NCBI RefSeq assembly: GCF_000585375.1
Contig: NZ_KK073874.1
Span: 1,116,001-1,180,000, forward strand
Direction: 5' to 3'
Length of the DNA stretch: 64,000 nucleotides
Source of the DNA: Cryptosporangium arvum DSM 44712
Lineage (GTDB): Bacteria; Actinomycetota; Actinomycetes; Mycobacteriales; Cryptosporangiaceae
A model generated the notes under the pieces. It ran no database searches. It was not told the DNA's origin and saw only the letters and a list, made by a program, of their open reading frames with translations. The position numbers and the translations under genes are program-made. Shown here in pieces: positions 53,757 through 61,508 of the stretch; position 1 is the first letter of the stretch; every line of letters begins with the position of its first letter.

Positions 53757-55719
53757 GAAACTCGTCTTCGACGTCCTGGCCCGCGCCAGCGGGACCAGCG
53801 ATGTCAAGCGGCTCGGCGACGCCCTCGACGGCGTCGGGAAGTCCGCGGACAACCTCGACAAGAAGAAGTCGATCGGCGGGGGCCTCTTCAAGGGCCTGGC
53901 CGGCGAGGCGGAGACCGCCGGTAAGAGCGTCACGTCGAAGCTCGGCTCGGCGTTCTCCAACCTCGCGTCGAACGCGGCCGAGGCCGGCAAGAAGGCGGGG
54001 AGCACCCTCGCGTCGGGCATCTCGTCGGGGTTCGAGGCGCTCGGACCGGGCGGCCCGTACGCGGGCGGCGCCATCTTCGCCGGCCTCCTCGCCGCCGCGC
54101 CCGTGGCGGGTGCGGCTATCGGTGGCGCCCTGATCGCGGGTGTCGCGTCGGCCGGTATCGGCGCGGGTATCGCGCTCGCGCTGCAGGATCCGGAGATCAA
54201 GGGCGCCGCGTCGGTGCTCGGCGGTGACATCGTCGACGCGCTGACCGAGGCCGCGGAGCCGTTCAAGGGCGCGCTGCTCGCGACGTTCTCGACCGTGGGT
54301 GAGGGTTTCAAGGCCAGCCTCGGTGACATCAAGGCCACCTTCTCCAACCTGGCCCCGATGCTCGAGCCGCTCGCCGCGAAGACGAGCGAGGCCTTCGCCA
54401 GCATCACCCGCGGGGTCGCGGTGCTCTCGTCGACGGCCGGGCCCGTGATGACCGCGCTGGGCAACGGGATAGCCCAGATCGGAGAGACGCTCGGTACTGG
54501 GTTCGCCATGCTCAGCCAGAACGGCGCCGCCGCGGCGACCGGGCTGCAGATGGCGTTCAGCGGCCTGAACGCGATCCTGCAGGCAGGATTCGGCCTGGTC
54601 AACGGGCTGACCGAGGCCTTCGGGTGGCTGGCGCAGAAGGGTCTGCTCGGCGAGGACGTCAAGCAGTCCTACGAGGGCTTCAAAGAGCAGCTGGACGCGA
54701 CGAAGAACAGCGTCACCGGGCTGGGGTCGTCCTTCGACGCGGTCACCCCGGCGCAGCAGCTCGCCATCGATCAGGTGAAGCTGCTGACCGGCTCGTTCGC
54801 CGAGGCCACCAACGCCGCCGGCGGACTGAAAGGCGCGCTCGACACGCTGAACGGCTCGGCAATCGCCGGTGTGCAGTCCGAGGTGGCGTACCAGGCGGCG
54901 CTCGACGGGGTGACCAACTCGGTCAAGTCGCACGGCACGTCGCTGGACACCGCGACCGAGGCGGGCCGGGCGAACACGACCGCGCTCACGCAGGCCATCA
55001 CCACGGCGCAGAACTACGCCAGCGCCAACGACCTGTCGGCTACCCAGGTCGAGGCGCTACGGCAGTCGATCCTGCAGCAGGCCGACGCGGCCGGCCTGGA
55101 CACCAAAACGGTTACCGGGCTGATCAACGAGCTGTTCCGGGTGCCCGGCGACGTGAAGTCGAAGGTCTCCGTGCCCGGCGCCACGCTGAGCACCGAGCAG
55201 GTCAAGGCGCTGCAGAACGCGCTCACGTCGCTGCCCGACGAGGTGCGCACGAAGGTGATCACCGAGCACCTGGACATCTTCAACGCGACCGGCTCGACGA
55301 ACGCGGCCGCGGCGAAGGACAAGTCGCTGCGCCGCTGGGGCGGCATCGACAAGATGATGGCCGCCGGTGGCGTCGTGCAGGCGCACACCGTGTCGTCGCC
55401 GACGATCATGTACGGCGAGCGGGCGACGAAAGAAGAGGCGTACGTCCCGAAGAACGGCATCACCTCCCGGTCGCGGGAGATCCTCGATAAGGCTGCGGCC
55501 TGGTACGGCGGCCGGGTGTCCTGGGGCGCACAGAACACAGGCGGCTCGCCAGGCGGCGGCACGTCCGGCGGGGACCAGCTCTCCCTGCTCGTGCGGGAGC
55601 TGATCGGCGAGGTGCGCGGCATGCGCCGCGAGCAGGGCCAGGGGAACGTGTACCTCGACGGGCGCCTGGTGGGTGCCGTGCAGGGCCGGGAGCTCAGCCT
55701 CTACGAGCGGGCGGGGTAG
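53749..55719 (+). CDS. Phage tail tape measure protein
   Basis: A 656-residue protein, short for the family, which implies a short tail (about 100 nm if 0.15 nm per residue). Helical repeats rich in Ala, Gly and Ser, with a hydrophobic membrane-like stretch (IFAGLLAAAPVAGAAIGGALIAGVASAG) typical of tape measures, a coiled central region and a C-terminal part with GGDQLSLLVRELIGEVRGMRREQ. The GTG start overlaps the chaperone long form by eight bases. It sets tail length and passes through the membrane at infection. Confidence 0.9.
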   Translation: MAEKLVFDVLARASGTSDVKRLGDALDGVGKSADNLDKKKSIGGGLFKGLAGEAETAGKSVTSKLGSAFSNLASNAAEAGKKAGSTLASGISSGFEALGPGGPYAGGAIFAGLLAAAPVAGAAIGGALIAGVASAGIGAGIALALQDPEIKGAASVLGGDIVDALTEAAEPFKGALLATFSTVGEGFKASLGDIKATFSNLAPMLEPLAAKTSEAFASITRGVAVLSSTAGPVMTALGNGIAQIGETLGTGFAMLSQNGAAAATGLQMAFSGLNAILQAGFGLVNGLTEAFGWLAQKGLLGEDVKQSYEGFKEQLDATKNSVTGLGSSFDAVTPAQQLAIDQVKLLTGSFAEATNAAGGLKGALDTLNGSAIAGVQSEVAYQAALDGVTNSVKSHGTSLDTATEAGRANTTALTQAITTAQNYASANDLSATQVEALRQSILQQADAAGLDTKTVTGLINELFRVPGDVKSKVSVPGATLSTEQVKALQNALTSLPDEVRTKVITEHLDIFNATGSTNAAAAKDKSLRRWGGIDKMMAAGGVVQAHTVSSPTIMYGERATKEEAYVPKNGITSRSREILDKAAAWYGGRVSWGAQNTGGSPGGGTSGGDQLSLLVRELIGEVRGMRREQGQGNVYLDGRLVGAVQGRELSLYERAG

Positions 55720-55753
55720 GTAGGGGGCACCAGGGGCGCTGGTGCCCCCTACC
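55719..55753 (+). terminator. 14-bp hairpin after tape measure gene
   Basis: GGTAGGGGGCACCA (55719-55732) pairs perfectly with TGGTGCCCCCTACC (55740-55753) around GGGGCGC. It overlaps the tape measure stop codon and ends before the HNH gene. No U-tract follows. Confidence 0.75.
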
Positions 55754-55775
55754 GCCATGGGTGGAGGGGGTAGGG

Positions 55776-56030
55776 ATGGAGTACCGCGACGCTGCCCACT
55801 TACGAGGTACGCAGGCGTGGAAGCGTGCGCGTGCGTACGTGCTGAAGCACTCCCGTACGTGCTGGATATGTGGGCACGGGGGTGCCGACTCGGTGGACCA
55901 CATCGTCCCGATGGCGCTGGGTGGCGCGCCCCTCGACTTCGCCAACCTTGCGCCCGCGCACATGCGATGCAACTCGCGCAAAGGGAAGAAACCGATCGTG
56001 ACGAAGCTCAAAACGTCACAGAATTGGTGA
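55776..56030 (+). CDS. HNH endonuclease
   Basis: An 84-residue nuclease. CWIC (Cys29, Cys32), then SVDHIVPMALGG (catalytic Asp41-His42) and NLAPAHMRCNSRKG (Asn57, His62, Cys65, Asn66) make a complete HNH. It could aid DNA packaging (HNH partners of terminases do this in many phages) or be a homing nuclease. No terminase is next to it. The ATG at 55776 follows GGAGGGGGTAGGG. Confidence 0.85.
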   Translation: MEYRDAAHLRGTQAWKRARAYVLKHSRTCWICGHGGADSVDHIVPMALGGAPLDFANLAPAHMRCNSRKGKKPIVTKLKTSQNW

Positions 56031-56076
56031 CCACCAGTGATTACTTACAGTGAGTGATGTCCGGTATGGGTTTTTG

Positions 56077-56128
56077 GACCTGATAAGCGCCACCCCCGTA
56101 CTACGTGGCGAATTTAAATCCCCAGGTC
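56077..56128. other. Nested two-stem structure, possible structured RNA or DNA site
   Basis: GACCTG (56077-56082) pairs with CAGGTC (56123-56128), and inside it CGCCAC (56088-56093) pairs with GTGGCG (56105-56110). The stretch is AT-richer than the rest (AATTTAAAT inside). It lies between the HNH gene and the convergent leftward arm. The layout resembles a small structured RNA or a recognition site; it is not a tRNA. Confidence 0.4.
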
Positions 56129-56184
56129 AGAATGCTGGGACGGTCGCCGTGTGGCTGCTGTAGCCCTCCGTAACCTCATTGATG

Positions 56185-56406
56185 TCACTCAGAGTGATCG
56201 GCATCAGGGGTGGCGACCCCCAGCGCGCCGAGCAGGAGAGCCGCAGCGTGCTCGGCGGCGTCGCGGGTTTCCGGGGTGAGCGCCGGCGCCAGCCCGCGGC
56301 CCGCGAGCAGGTCGTGAACCCAGGCGACGAGGTCGTCGGGGCTGACGGGGATCGGCTCGGCGCTCAGCGGGTGCGTGCCGGCCGCGTCGGCGTACAGGTT
56401 CGGCAT
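56185..56406 (-). CDS. Small accessory protein
   Basis: A 73-residue protein reading MPNLYADAAGTHPLSAEPIP and LVAWVHDLLAGRGLAP. Acidic and helical, with no recognised family. It overlaps the upstream leftward gene by ATGA. It is last in the leftward arm. TCACT-CAG-AGTGA, a perfect dyad, lies at its stop (56185-56197). Confidence 0.55.
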   Translation of the reverse strand: MPNLYADAAGTHPLSAEPIPVSPDDLVAWVHDLLAGRGLAPALTPETRDAAEHAAALLLGALGVATPDADHSE

Positions 56407-56612
56407 CAGGCGGGCACCTCTCCGCGATCCTCGGCGGCGAGCGCGCTGATCGCCCAGCTCGCCTGGCTGCAGGGCCAGCGGGGCGCCTGGGCGTGCGCAC
56501 CGTGCAGGCCTGCGCAGCGGTCGACGCCGCCCTCGACGTACCGGGAGTGCTGGTTGAGCAGTGCGTGCGCGGTGGAGACGTCTCCGCCGGTGAGGTCTCG
56601 GTGCCATCGCAT
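56406..56612 (-). CDS. Small accessory protein with two histidine/cysteine groups
   Basis: A 68-residue protein starting MRWHRDLTGGDVSTAHALLN, with several His and Cys residues (VDRCAGLHGAHAQAPRWPCSQ) that may bind a metal. The ATG at 56612 follows GAGGGGACACCCG; the frame is open to 56750 without a better start. It is coupled to the next gene by ATGA. No function known. Confidence 0.55.
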   Translation of the reverse strand: MRWHRDLTGGDVSTAHALLNQHSRYVEGGVDRCAGLHGAHAQAPRWPCSQASWAISALAAEDRGEVPA

Positions 56613-56683
56613 CGGGTGTCCCCTCGCGTCGAGGGGCGGGAGCGCGACGGTGCCGACCAGTTCGCGCTCCCGCGCCGCGCCAC

Positions 56684-56709
56684 CGGTCGGTGGCGCGGCT
56701 GTGACGCTA
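56684..56709 (-). terminator. 12-bp hairpin after the XRE-TPR gene
   Basis: GCCGCGCCACCG (56684-56695) pairs with CGGTGGCGCGGC (56698-56709), leaving two unpaired bases; a larger loop is likely in RNA. It lies downstream of the leftward regulator gene and before the next leftward gene, as a terminator would. Confidence 0.6.
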
Positions 56710-56760
56710 GGTACGGCAGTGGTGATCGCTTTGCCACCTGGCAACAGCACGTCAGCGGGC

Positions 56761-56848
56761 CGCTACGCGTAGCGGGTGCAGCTGCTAGGCGTAGCGCCGG
56801 AGCTAGCGCCCGATGCTGCCCGTGACCTGCGAGGTAGCGGCGTAGCGG
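56761..56848. repeat. CCGCTAC/GTAGCGG repeats, left cluster
   Basis: The palindrome CCGCTACGCGTAGCGG (56761-56776) and two further GTAGCGG (56834-56840 and 56842-56848) lie just before the stop of the XRE-TPR gene. The same seven bases recur in the 58.9-59.2 kb region. Confidence 0.75.
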
Positions 56849-56849
56849 C

Positions 56850-58034
56850 TCACACGCCGAGGCGCTCGCACAGGCCGCGCAGGGCCGAATCACGGGAGTC
56901 CCCGCCGGCGGCGCGCAGCGCTCGCGCGGTCTCGCGGGCCAGCGGCGCCGACCGGGTGAACTGCGGAGCGGCCCGCTCAGCGGTCAGCAGCGCCCTCACG
57001 GCGCGTTCCCGCTGGGGTTTGCCCATCGCGGTGTACGCCCGGGACAGGTCGAGCCAGAAGTAGCCCTGCCGGATCTTCGGCAGCGCGGTCACGTCGGCGC
57101 CGGCCGCGACCTCGACGGCCTTACCGGGCTCGTCGGCGTCGACGCGCAGCCCCAGTTCCCACACGGTGACGTTCGCCGGGCCGAAGAACAGGGCCGCGGT
57201 CGAGGTCTGCCCGGTGCGTTCGGCGATCGCGCGGGCCTCAGCGACCCGGTCGAGGGCCTCACCGCGCCGTCCCTGCCCGACGGCGGACTGCGCGCCGGTC
57301 AGATGCAGCATGCCGAGCATGTCCAGGGCGCCCGGCTCGTCGGTGTGCCGGTCGAGCTCGACCCGGGCCTGCTCGGCGATCGCGGCCGAGCGACGGAACC
57401 CGATCGCGGCCGAGGCGTTGGCGCGCAGGAAGTCCGCGATGGCCAGCGGCACGGGCTGCCCCAGCCATTCCGCGTACTCCCGCACCCGTTCGGTGAGCAG
57501 CGCGGAGTCGGCGAGGTAGCCGAGGTACCGGAACGCCGGCGAGATCGGCGTACCGAGGTTCACGACCAGCTCGGCGGCGCGCCGGTTCCCGGCCTTCGCG
57601 TGCGCGTGCAGGTCGATCAGCAGCGCCGGGGCCAGGTCGGTGACCGCGGCGTAGTCGGTGGCGATCCCACGGGCGATCACCAGCTCGGCGCGCTGCTCGA
57701 GCTGCGCCATCGGCGCGGGCTCGTGCCCGTCGACGGGCGCCAGCTCGAGCGTGGTCTCAGCGACCGCGGTCCGCAGGTTCGCGATCCTGGCGTGAGCGGC
57801 CTCGAGCTGGCGGTCGGCGGGCACGTACGGCTGTCCGGTGAGGTCGGCCACGGACCATTCCAGCGCGGCGGCGAGGTCGGAGATGAGGTGCCGGTTGTTC
57901 GTACCGCGCAGGCCGCGTTCGATGCGGGAGAGCGTCGAGGCGGTGATGCCGGCGCGGTCGGCGACGACGGTCAGCGACCAGCCGCGGTCGAGTCGTCTGG
58001 CCCTGATGCGTTCACCGGTGGTCTTCTCGGGCAT
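56850..58034 (-). CDS. XRE-family regulator with TPR-like domain
   Basis: A 394-residue regulator. The N-terminal HTH (GERIRARRLDRGWSLTVVADRAGITASTLSRIERG) is followed by about 320 residues of helices with TPR-like spacing. This resembles the architecture of peptide- or ligand-responsive XRE-TPR regulators. The large C-terminal domain could bind a peptide or small molecule. It stands as an isolated gene between two hairpin regions and so probably has its own promoter. No partner peptide gene is evident. Confidence 0.78.
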   Translation of the reverse strand: MPEKTTGERIRARRLDRGWSLTVVADRAGITASTLSRIERGLRGTNNRHLISDLAAALEWSVADLTGQPYVPADRQLEAAHARIANLRTAVAETTLELAPVDGHEPAPMAQLEQRAELVIARGIATDYAAVTDLAPALLIDLHAHAKAGNRRAAELVVNLGTPISPAFRYLGYLADSALLTERVREYAEWLGQPVPLAIADFLRANASAAIGFRRSAAIAEQARVELDRHTDEPGALDMLGMLHLTGAQSAVGQGRRGEALDRVAEARAIAERTGQTSTAALFFGPANVTVWELGLRVDADEPGKAVEVAAGADVTALPKIRQGYFWLDLSRAYTAMGKPQRERAVRALLTAERAAPQFTRSAPLARETARALRAAGGDSRDSALRGLCERLGV

Positions 58035-58160
58035 GGTCGGCCCGCCCTCCGTGCTCGGGTACTACTCGCGGGTCCGACAGTACGCGCGGACGCATCACGG
58101 CGCGGGCCGTCGACGTCTACCGTGGAGGGCGGCTACCCGCGTCGCGGGTGCTACTCGCAG

Positions 58161-58249
58161 CGAAGCCCCGTCCTGTTGGTCGTCGAGGACGGGGCTTCGT
58201 GCTGTTCATACCCGGTCGCGTCAGGTATGCCGACCAGGACGCGACCGGG
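58161..58249 (-). terminator. Two adjacent strong hairpins
   Basis: CGAAGCCCCGTCCT (58161-58174) pairs with AGGACGGGGCTTCG (58186-58199), and CCCGGTCGCGTC (58211-58222) pairs with GACGCGACCGGG (58238-58249). They follow the leftward operon 58279-58793 and precede the XRE-TPR gene. Both stems are perfect. Double terminator is the plain reading. Confidence 0.7.
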
Positions 58250-58278
58250 CACGTTCGACGCTATGCGTGATGACGGTG

Positions 58279-58539
58279 TTACGCGGTACGTCTGACGGGT
58301 TTCCCCTCCGAACGGTGGTCGTCGACCAGGCCGAGCAGCAGACGTAGCCGGCGGACCTGCGCGCTGCTCATCCGGCGCCCGGCCAGGTTCGCCTCGTGCG
58401 CGGCTGCGGCGCCGACGCGCCATCCTGCCTTGCGTGCCTCCGGCCAGTGGTCGGGCGGGTCGAGCGGCCGGTTGGCAGGGACCAGCTGTCCGAGGATGTT
58501 GACGAAGAACTCGCGGCCCGCTTCGTCGATGTACTTCAC
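58279..58539 (-). CDS. Small element protein of unknown function
   Basis: An 86-residue protein with KYIDEAGREFFVNILGQLVPAN at the start and a basic helical end (MSSAQVRRLRLLLGLVDDHRSEGKPVRR). The GTG start overlaps the stop of the gene upstream (GTGA). No family is recognised. It forms a two-gene unit with 58536-58793. Confidence 0.6.
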   Translation of the reverse strand: MKYIDEAGREFFVNILGQLVPANRPLDPPDHWPEARKAGWRVGAAAAHEANLAGRRMSSAQVRRLRLLLGLVDDHRSEGKPVRRTA

Positions 58540-58793
58540 CGTCGTGCAGCCTTCCGGCTACGGGCGAACGCGGCCCGGGCCATCTGCGCCTTGATCGCCG
58601 AGTCGACTGCGGCCGCGCGCTCGTCGGGCCGCATCGCACCGTCCGGGTCGAGCCGTTCGGCGAGGTTCGCGCGGCGGGTCTCGTAGGCACCGCGGGCCCG
58701 TTCGGTCCGGTCGCGGGTGTTTGACCAGCCGGTGAGGCCGGCGATCCGTGCGCGCATCGCGCGCTGGTCTGGTGTCAGCGGTTGCCGTCTCAT
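58536..58793 (-). CDS. Small basic helical element protein
   Basis: An 85-residue, strongly basic protein (RRQPLTPDQRAMRARIAGL and RTERARGAYETRRANLAERL). Likely binds nucleic acid by charge, without a known fold. It is first in the two-gene leftward unit and reads from the repeat-rich 58.8-59.6 kb region. Confidence 0.6.
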   Translation of the reverse strand: MRRQPLTPDQRAMRARIAGLTGWSNTRDRTERARGAYETRRANLAERLDPDGAMRPDERAAAVDSAIKAQMARAAFARSRKAARR

Positions 58794-59634
58794 CTCGCCA
58801 CCCGACGCCCGGGGCGCGGGGGTGAACGGCGAGCACGTCGGCGCGCCGCTCGATCCCGATCGGAGGGCCTAGGTGTGCCCGCCATGGGTGTCCCTGAAAT
58901 CGCGCCACAGGCCGGTTTCCGGCCCTCTGGCGAAGTGCCGCTACCCGCGACCAGCGCGCTGCCGGTGCGCTCCGAACAGGAGCGTCAGCGGTAGCGCTGC
59001 AGGTAGCGGCGCCGCTACCCCTGCACGGGCCGCTACCTCGCCCGGTCGCGGGTCTGGTCGCGTTGCCGCGACCGGTGTCGCGTCCGCGACCGCTACCGCG
59101 ACCGCCCCTCAGGACGCTCTGAGGGCCTTCCGGCGGACTGCCGCTACACGCGACACCTCGCCCGTTCGCGCTGGCCGGACGGTGTAGCGCCGGGTGTCGC
59201 GGCAACGCGACACCTCAGCGGGCCGCTACACCCCGGTTTCGGCCTGCGCCGTGAGGTGCCGCGCCCCGCGCCCGGCGGCCGTTCGCGCTGCTCATGCCGG
59301 GCGCGGGCCAGGGCGCGGCAGCGCGCCCGCAATCCGGGCCGCGCCCCGTACCGATTGCGGGTCTCCTGCGGAAACACGCAACCGCCGGCGGTCCCTCCGC
59401 CTGGCCGCAACCCCGCAATCTGGCTGCCCACCGGCCGCATCAGGTTGCGGCCCGATCGTGCGGGCGATGCGAGCCTAGGGGTTCGCGTTGCAGGTCACCG
59501 TGCGGCCGAATCCGGGGGTTTCCGGGGTCCGGCCGCACGGTGCCGCTAGACGCTAGGTCGCTGGTCAGGCGGTGCCGTCCGCTAGGCCCTGCCCTAGGTC
59601 TAGGGGACGGCACCGCTAGGAATCGGGGCGTCCG
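58794..59634. other. 841-base non-coding, repeat-rich region of the element
   Basis: No credible gene; open frames here are shadows of high GC. It holds seven exact CCGCTAC/GTAGCGG motifs (58938, 59003, 59012, 59030, 59090, 59141, 59223), including the perfect 18-bp palindrome GGTAGCGGCGCCGCTACC (59002-59019), many CGCGAC/GTCGCG, CGCGACACCTC twice, and the CTAG cluster at its right end. It divides two leftward gene groups. It may hold an origin, a regulator-binding array or a partition site. Confidence 0.6.
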
Positions 59635-59638
59635 CTAG
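59546..59638. repeat. CTAG cluster with 10-bp inverted repeat
   Basis: CTAG occurs seven times in 93 bp (59546, 59553, 59582, 59594, 59600, 59616, 59635), mostly as CGCTAG or CCTAGG. GGTGCCGTCC (59571-59580) pairs with GGACGGCACC (59605-59614), enclosing three of them. CTAG is normally rare in high-GC actinobacterial DNA. The last one includes the TAG stop of the XRE gene to the right. Confidence 0.8.
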
Positions 59639-60030
59639 ACGTTCAGCTGCTCGCGGAGCGCGTCGACCTCGGCGGGCTCCAGCACCAGGACGGCGTCACC
59701 GACCTGCAGCACCATCCAGCCGTCGCGACCGGCGACCGGGCGGACCGTTGGGCGACCGGACAGCGCTGCCGGCAGCATCGGCGGTTTCTGCTCGGGCGCC
59801 AGCGCCACCAGCTCGCCGCCCGCGTCGAGGGCGTCGTCGAGTTTCCGGGCCAGCGCGAGGCTGCCCGTCTTCCGGCCGCGCTCCAGCTCGTGCAGGTAGC
59901 TGCTGGAGTAGTGCACGAGATCGGCGAAGCGGCGCAGCGACAGCCCGCGGCTCTGCCTCCACCGGGCGAGCGCCTGGCCGAACGTCTCGGCCGGGTCAGC
60001 GGCCTGACGCAGCCGCACGACGGGCGTCAT
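59635..60030 (-). CDS. XRE-family regulator, tandem copy A
   Basis: A 131-residue protein. HTH: GQALARWRQSRGLSLRRFADLVHYSSSYLHELERG. The C-terminal part is beta-rich (GWMVLQVGDAVLVLEPAEVDAL). It overlaps the end of its neighbour by four bases (ATGA), so the two are co-translated. The layout of HTH plus small beta domain repeats in the neighbour, which suggests duplication. The ATG at 60030 is used; the open frame goes to 60147. Confidence 0.75.
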   Translation of the reverse strand: MTPVVRLRQAADPAETFGQALARWRQSRGLSLRRFADLVHYSSSYLHELERGRKTGSLALARKLDDALDAGGELVALAPEQKPPMLPAALSGRPTVRPVAGRDGWMVLQVGDAVLVLEPAEVDALREQLNV

Positions 60031-60470
60031 GCGATCACCTCCGGCGCCCCGGCGCGGGCGACCTCGGCGGCCAGCTGGCTCATCAGGGTCAGCGCCGCGG
60101 CGGTCTGCAGGGGGAAGTCGACGCCGTCGGCGGACAGCACTACCCACCCCGGTCGCAGCGTCCGCACCCGGACGGCTGCCGGCGGGCGGTTCTCGGGCCG
60201 CACCTTTGCCGGGGGCGCGGTGGCCACCAGGCGGCCACCGGCCTGCAGGGCGTCGTCGAGTGCTTGGGCGACGTCCGGGCTCGGCCGCCTACCGTGCTCC
60301 AATTTCGAAATCGTGGAGAAGTCGACGTGCGCAGCGCGGGCCAGCGGGCGAAGGCCGAGACCGGCCGCCAGGCGGAGCTCTCGAAGGGTCTGGGCGAAGG
60401 TGTTCGGCGTCTGCCCGGTGGTGCCTGGGCTGCTGACCGGGAGCGCCGTGATGTTCGTCTGCGGAAGCAT
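60027..60470 (-). CDS. XRE-family regulator, tandem copy B
   Basis: A 147-residue protein. HTH: LRELRLAAGLGLRPLARAAHVDFSTISKLEHGRRP, followed by a beta-rich end (GWVVLSADGVDFPLQTAAALTL) like that of copy A. It comes first in the leftward pair. Two different XRE proteins in one coupled pair suggest paired sensing or hetero-dimers. Confidence 0.75.
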   Translation of the reverse strand: MLPQTNITALPVSSPGTTGQTPNTFAQTLRELRLAAGLGLRPLARAAHVDFSTISKLEHGRRPSPDVAQALDDALQAGGRLVATAPPAKVRPENRPPAAVRVRTLRPGWVVLSADGVDFPLQTAAALTLMSQLAAEVARAGAPEVIA

Positions 60471-60543
60471 GACGAGTGCCTTTCGGGCATGCCCCGGGCA
60501 CGGTTGTCCGCCCGTGCCCGGGGCTGGTCTGAAGGTGCGGCGG

Positions 60544-61203
60544 TCAGGCGCCGCGGTCAGCTGACCGTGCAGGTGGCACGGGGTGCGACAGGTCGCCGTC
60601 GACCTGCCCGGACGGTGCGCTGACCGGTCGCCCGGTCACGGGCTGACCGCTGACCTCGGGCCCGGGGTCGAACAGCCCCAGCAGGTCGCGCCCGGTGGTC
60701 TCTTCGATCACGGCGATCGCAGCGAACAGACCGTCGAGGTACGCGTCCTGCTCGGCGGCGCTGCGACGCTTCCCAGGCGGGAGCGCCTTCCATGCGGCGA
60801 GCTGCCGTTCGGACTCGGCGATGATCGCCCCGGCGAACGTCGCCGGCGTCGCCTCGAACCGCGGCGACCCGCCCGTCAGCGCCCGGCGGCTGACCATGAC
60901 GGAGGCGACGCTGATGAGTCCGGCGGCGGCGCTACCGAAGTAGCCGGCCACCATCACGAGCACGGCGAGCAGGGCCGCGAAGAACCAGGGGCCCGGCACG
61001 GCGCCGGCGGGCTCGCCCTCGTGCGCGGCCATCGCGTCGCGCCACTCGCGGCGCTCGGTGCGGTACTCCGGCCAGGACAGTCGCTCACGGCGGCCGCGGG
61101 CCTGGTGGTAGCCGATCCAACGGTCCTCGGCGCCGGATCGGCGCCAGGCGGCCAGCAGCGCGTCGACAAGGCGGTCGAGCACGATGTATGCGAATCGGCT
61201 CAT
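60544..61203 (-). CDS. Accessory membrane protein
   Basis: A 219-residue protein with a charged N terminus (RWIGYHQARGRRERLSWPEYR), two hydrophobic helices near residues 73-105 (FFAALLAVLVMVAGYFGSAA and GLISVASVMVS) and a cytosolic C-terminal part. No known family. The start overlaps the gene on its left in the transcript by four bases. Confidence 0.62.
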   Translation of the reverse strand: MSRFAYIVLDRLVDALLAAWRRSGAEDRWIGYHQARGRRERLSWPEYRTERREWRDAMAAHEGEPAGAVPGPWFFAALLAVLVMVAGYFGSAAAGLISVASVMVSRRALTGGSPRFEATPATFAGAIIAESERQLAAWKALPPGKRRSAAEQDAYLDGLFAAIAVIEETTGRDLLGLFDPGPEVSGQPVTGRPVSAPSGQVDGDLSHPVPPARSADRGA

Positions 61204-61508
61204 CGGAAGGCCTCCTCGCGGTCGCGCAGGCCCGGCATCGGCGCCTGGTCGCGGCCGTCGAGGGCGTGCCCGTACCGGACGAGCGCGACGACGAGCGCGG
61301 CGGCCAGGCCGAGCTGGGCGAGCATGCCGACGTACGTCGGCGCGGGCTCACCCTCGAGCGCGAGCCGCACGAAGCAGGCCGCGCCGAGCAGGAACGCGCC
61401 GCCGGCCACGGCCAGCCGCACCGTTGCGCGGGTGATGAGGAACAGCGACACAGCGGCGACGCCGCCGGCGCCGAGGATCGCGAGCAGCAGGAGGAGGGCG
61501 GTCTTCAT
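61200..61508 (-). CDS. Small membrane protein
   Basis: A 102-residue protein with about three hydrophobic helices (ALLLLLAILGAGGVAAVSLFL, LAVAGGAFLLGAACFVRLAL, MLAQLGLAAALVVALVRYG). The ATG at 61508 overlaps the DUF6907 stop. It is coupled to both neighbours. Function unknown. Confidence 0.62.
   Translation of the reverse strand: MKTALLLLLAILGAGGVAAVSLFLITRATVRLAVAGGAFLLGAACFVRLALEGEPAPTYVGMLAQLGLAAALVVALVRYGHALDGRDQAPMPGLRDREEAFR

Noticed and set aside
56077-56140. tRNA-like stretch (AAATCCCC near a stem) as an attachment site
   Set aside because: Stem lengths and loops do not make a cloverleaf, and both att junctions are already explained by tadA.
58279-58793. Two-gene unit considered as a toxin-antitoxin pair
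   Set aside because: Sizes and overlap fit, but neither protein shows a toxin or antitoxin motif. Left as unknown.
58558-59205. Open frames in the repeat-rich 58.8-59.6 kb region
   Set aside because: Arg/Pro/Ala-biased shadows with no ribosome sites, interrupted by palindromes and repeats; treated as non-coding.
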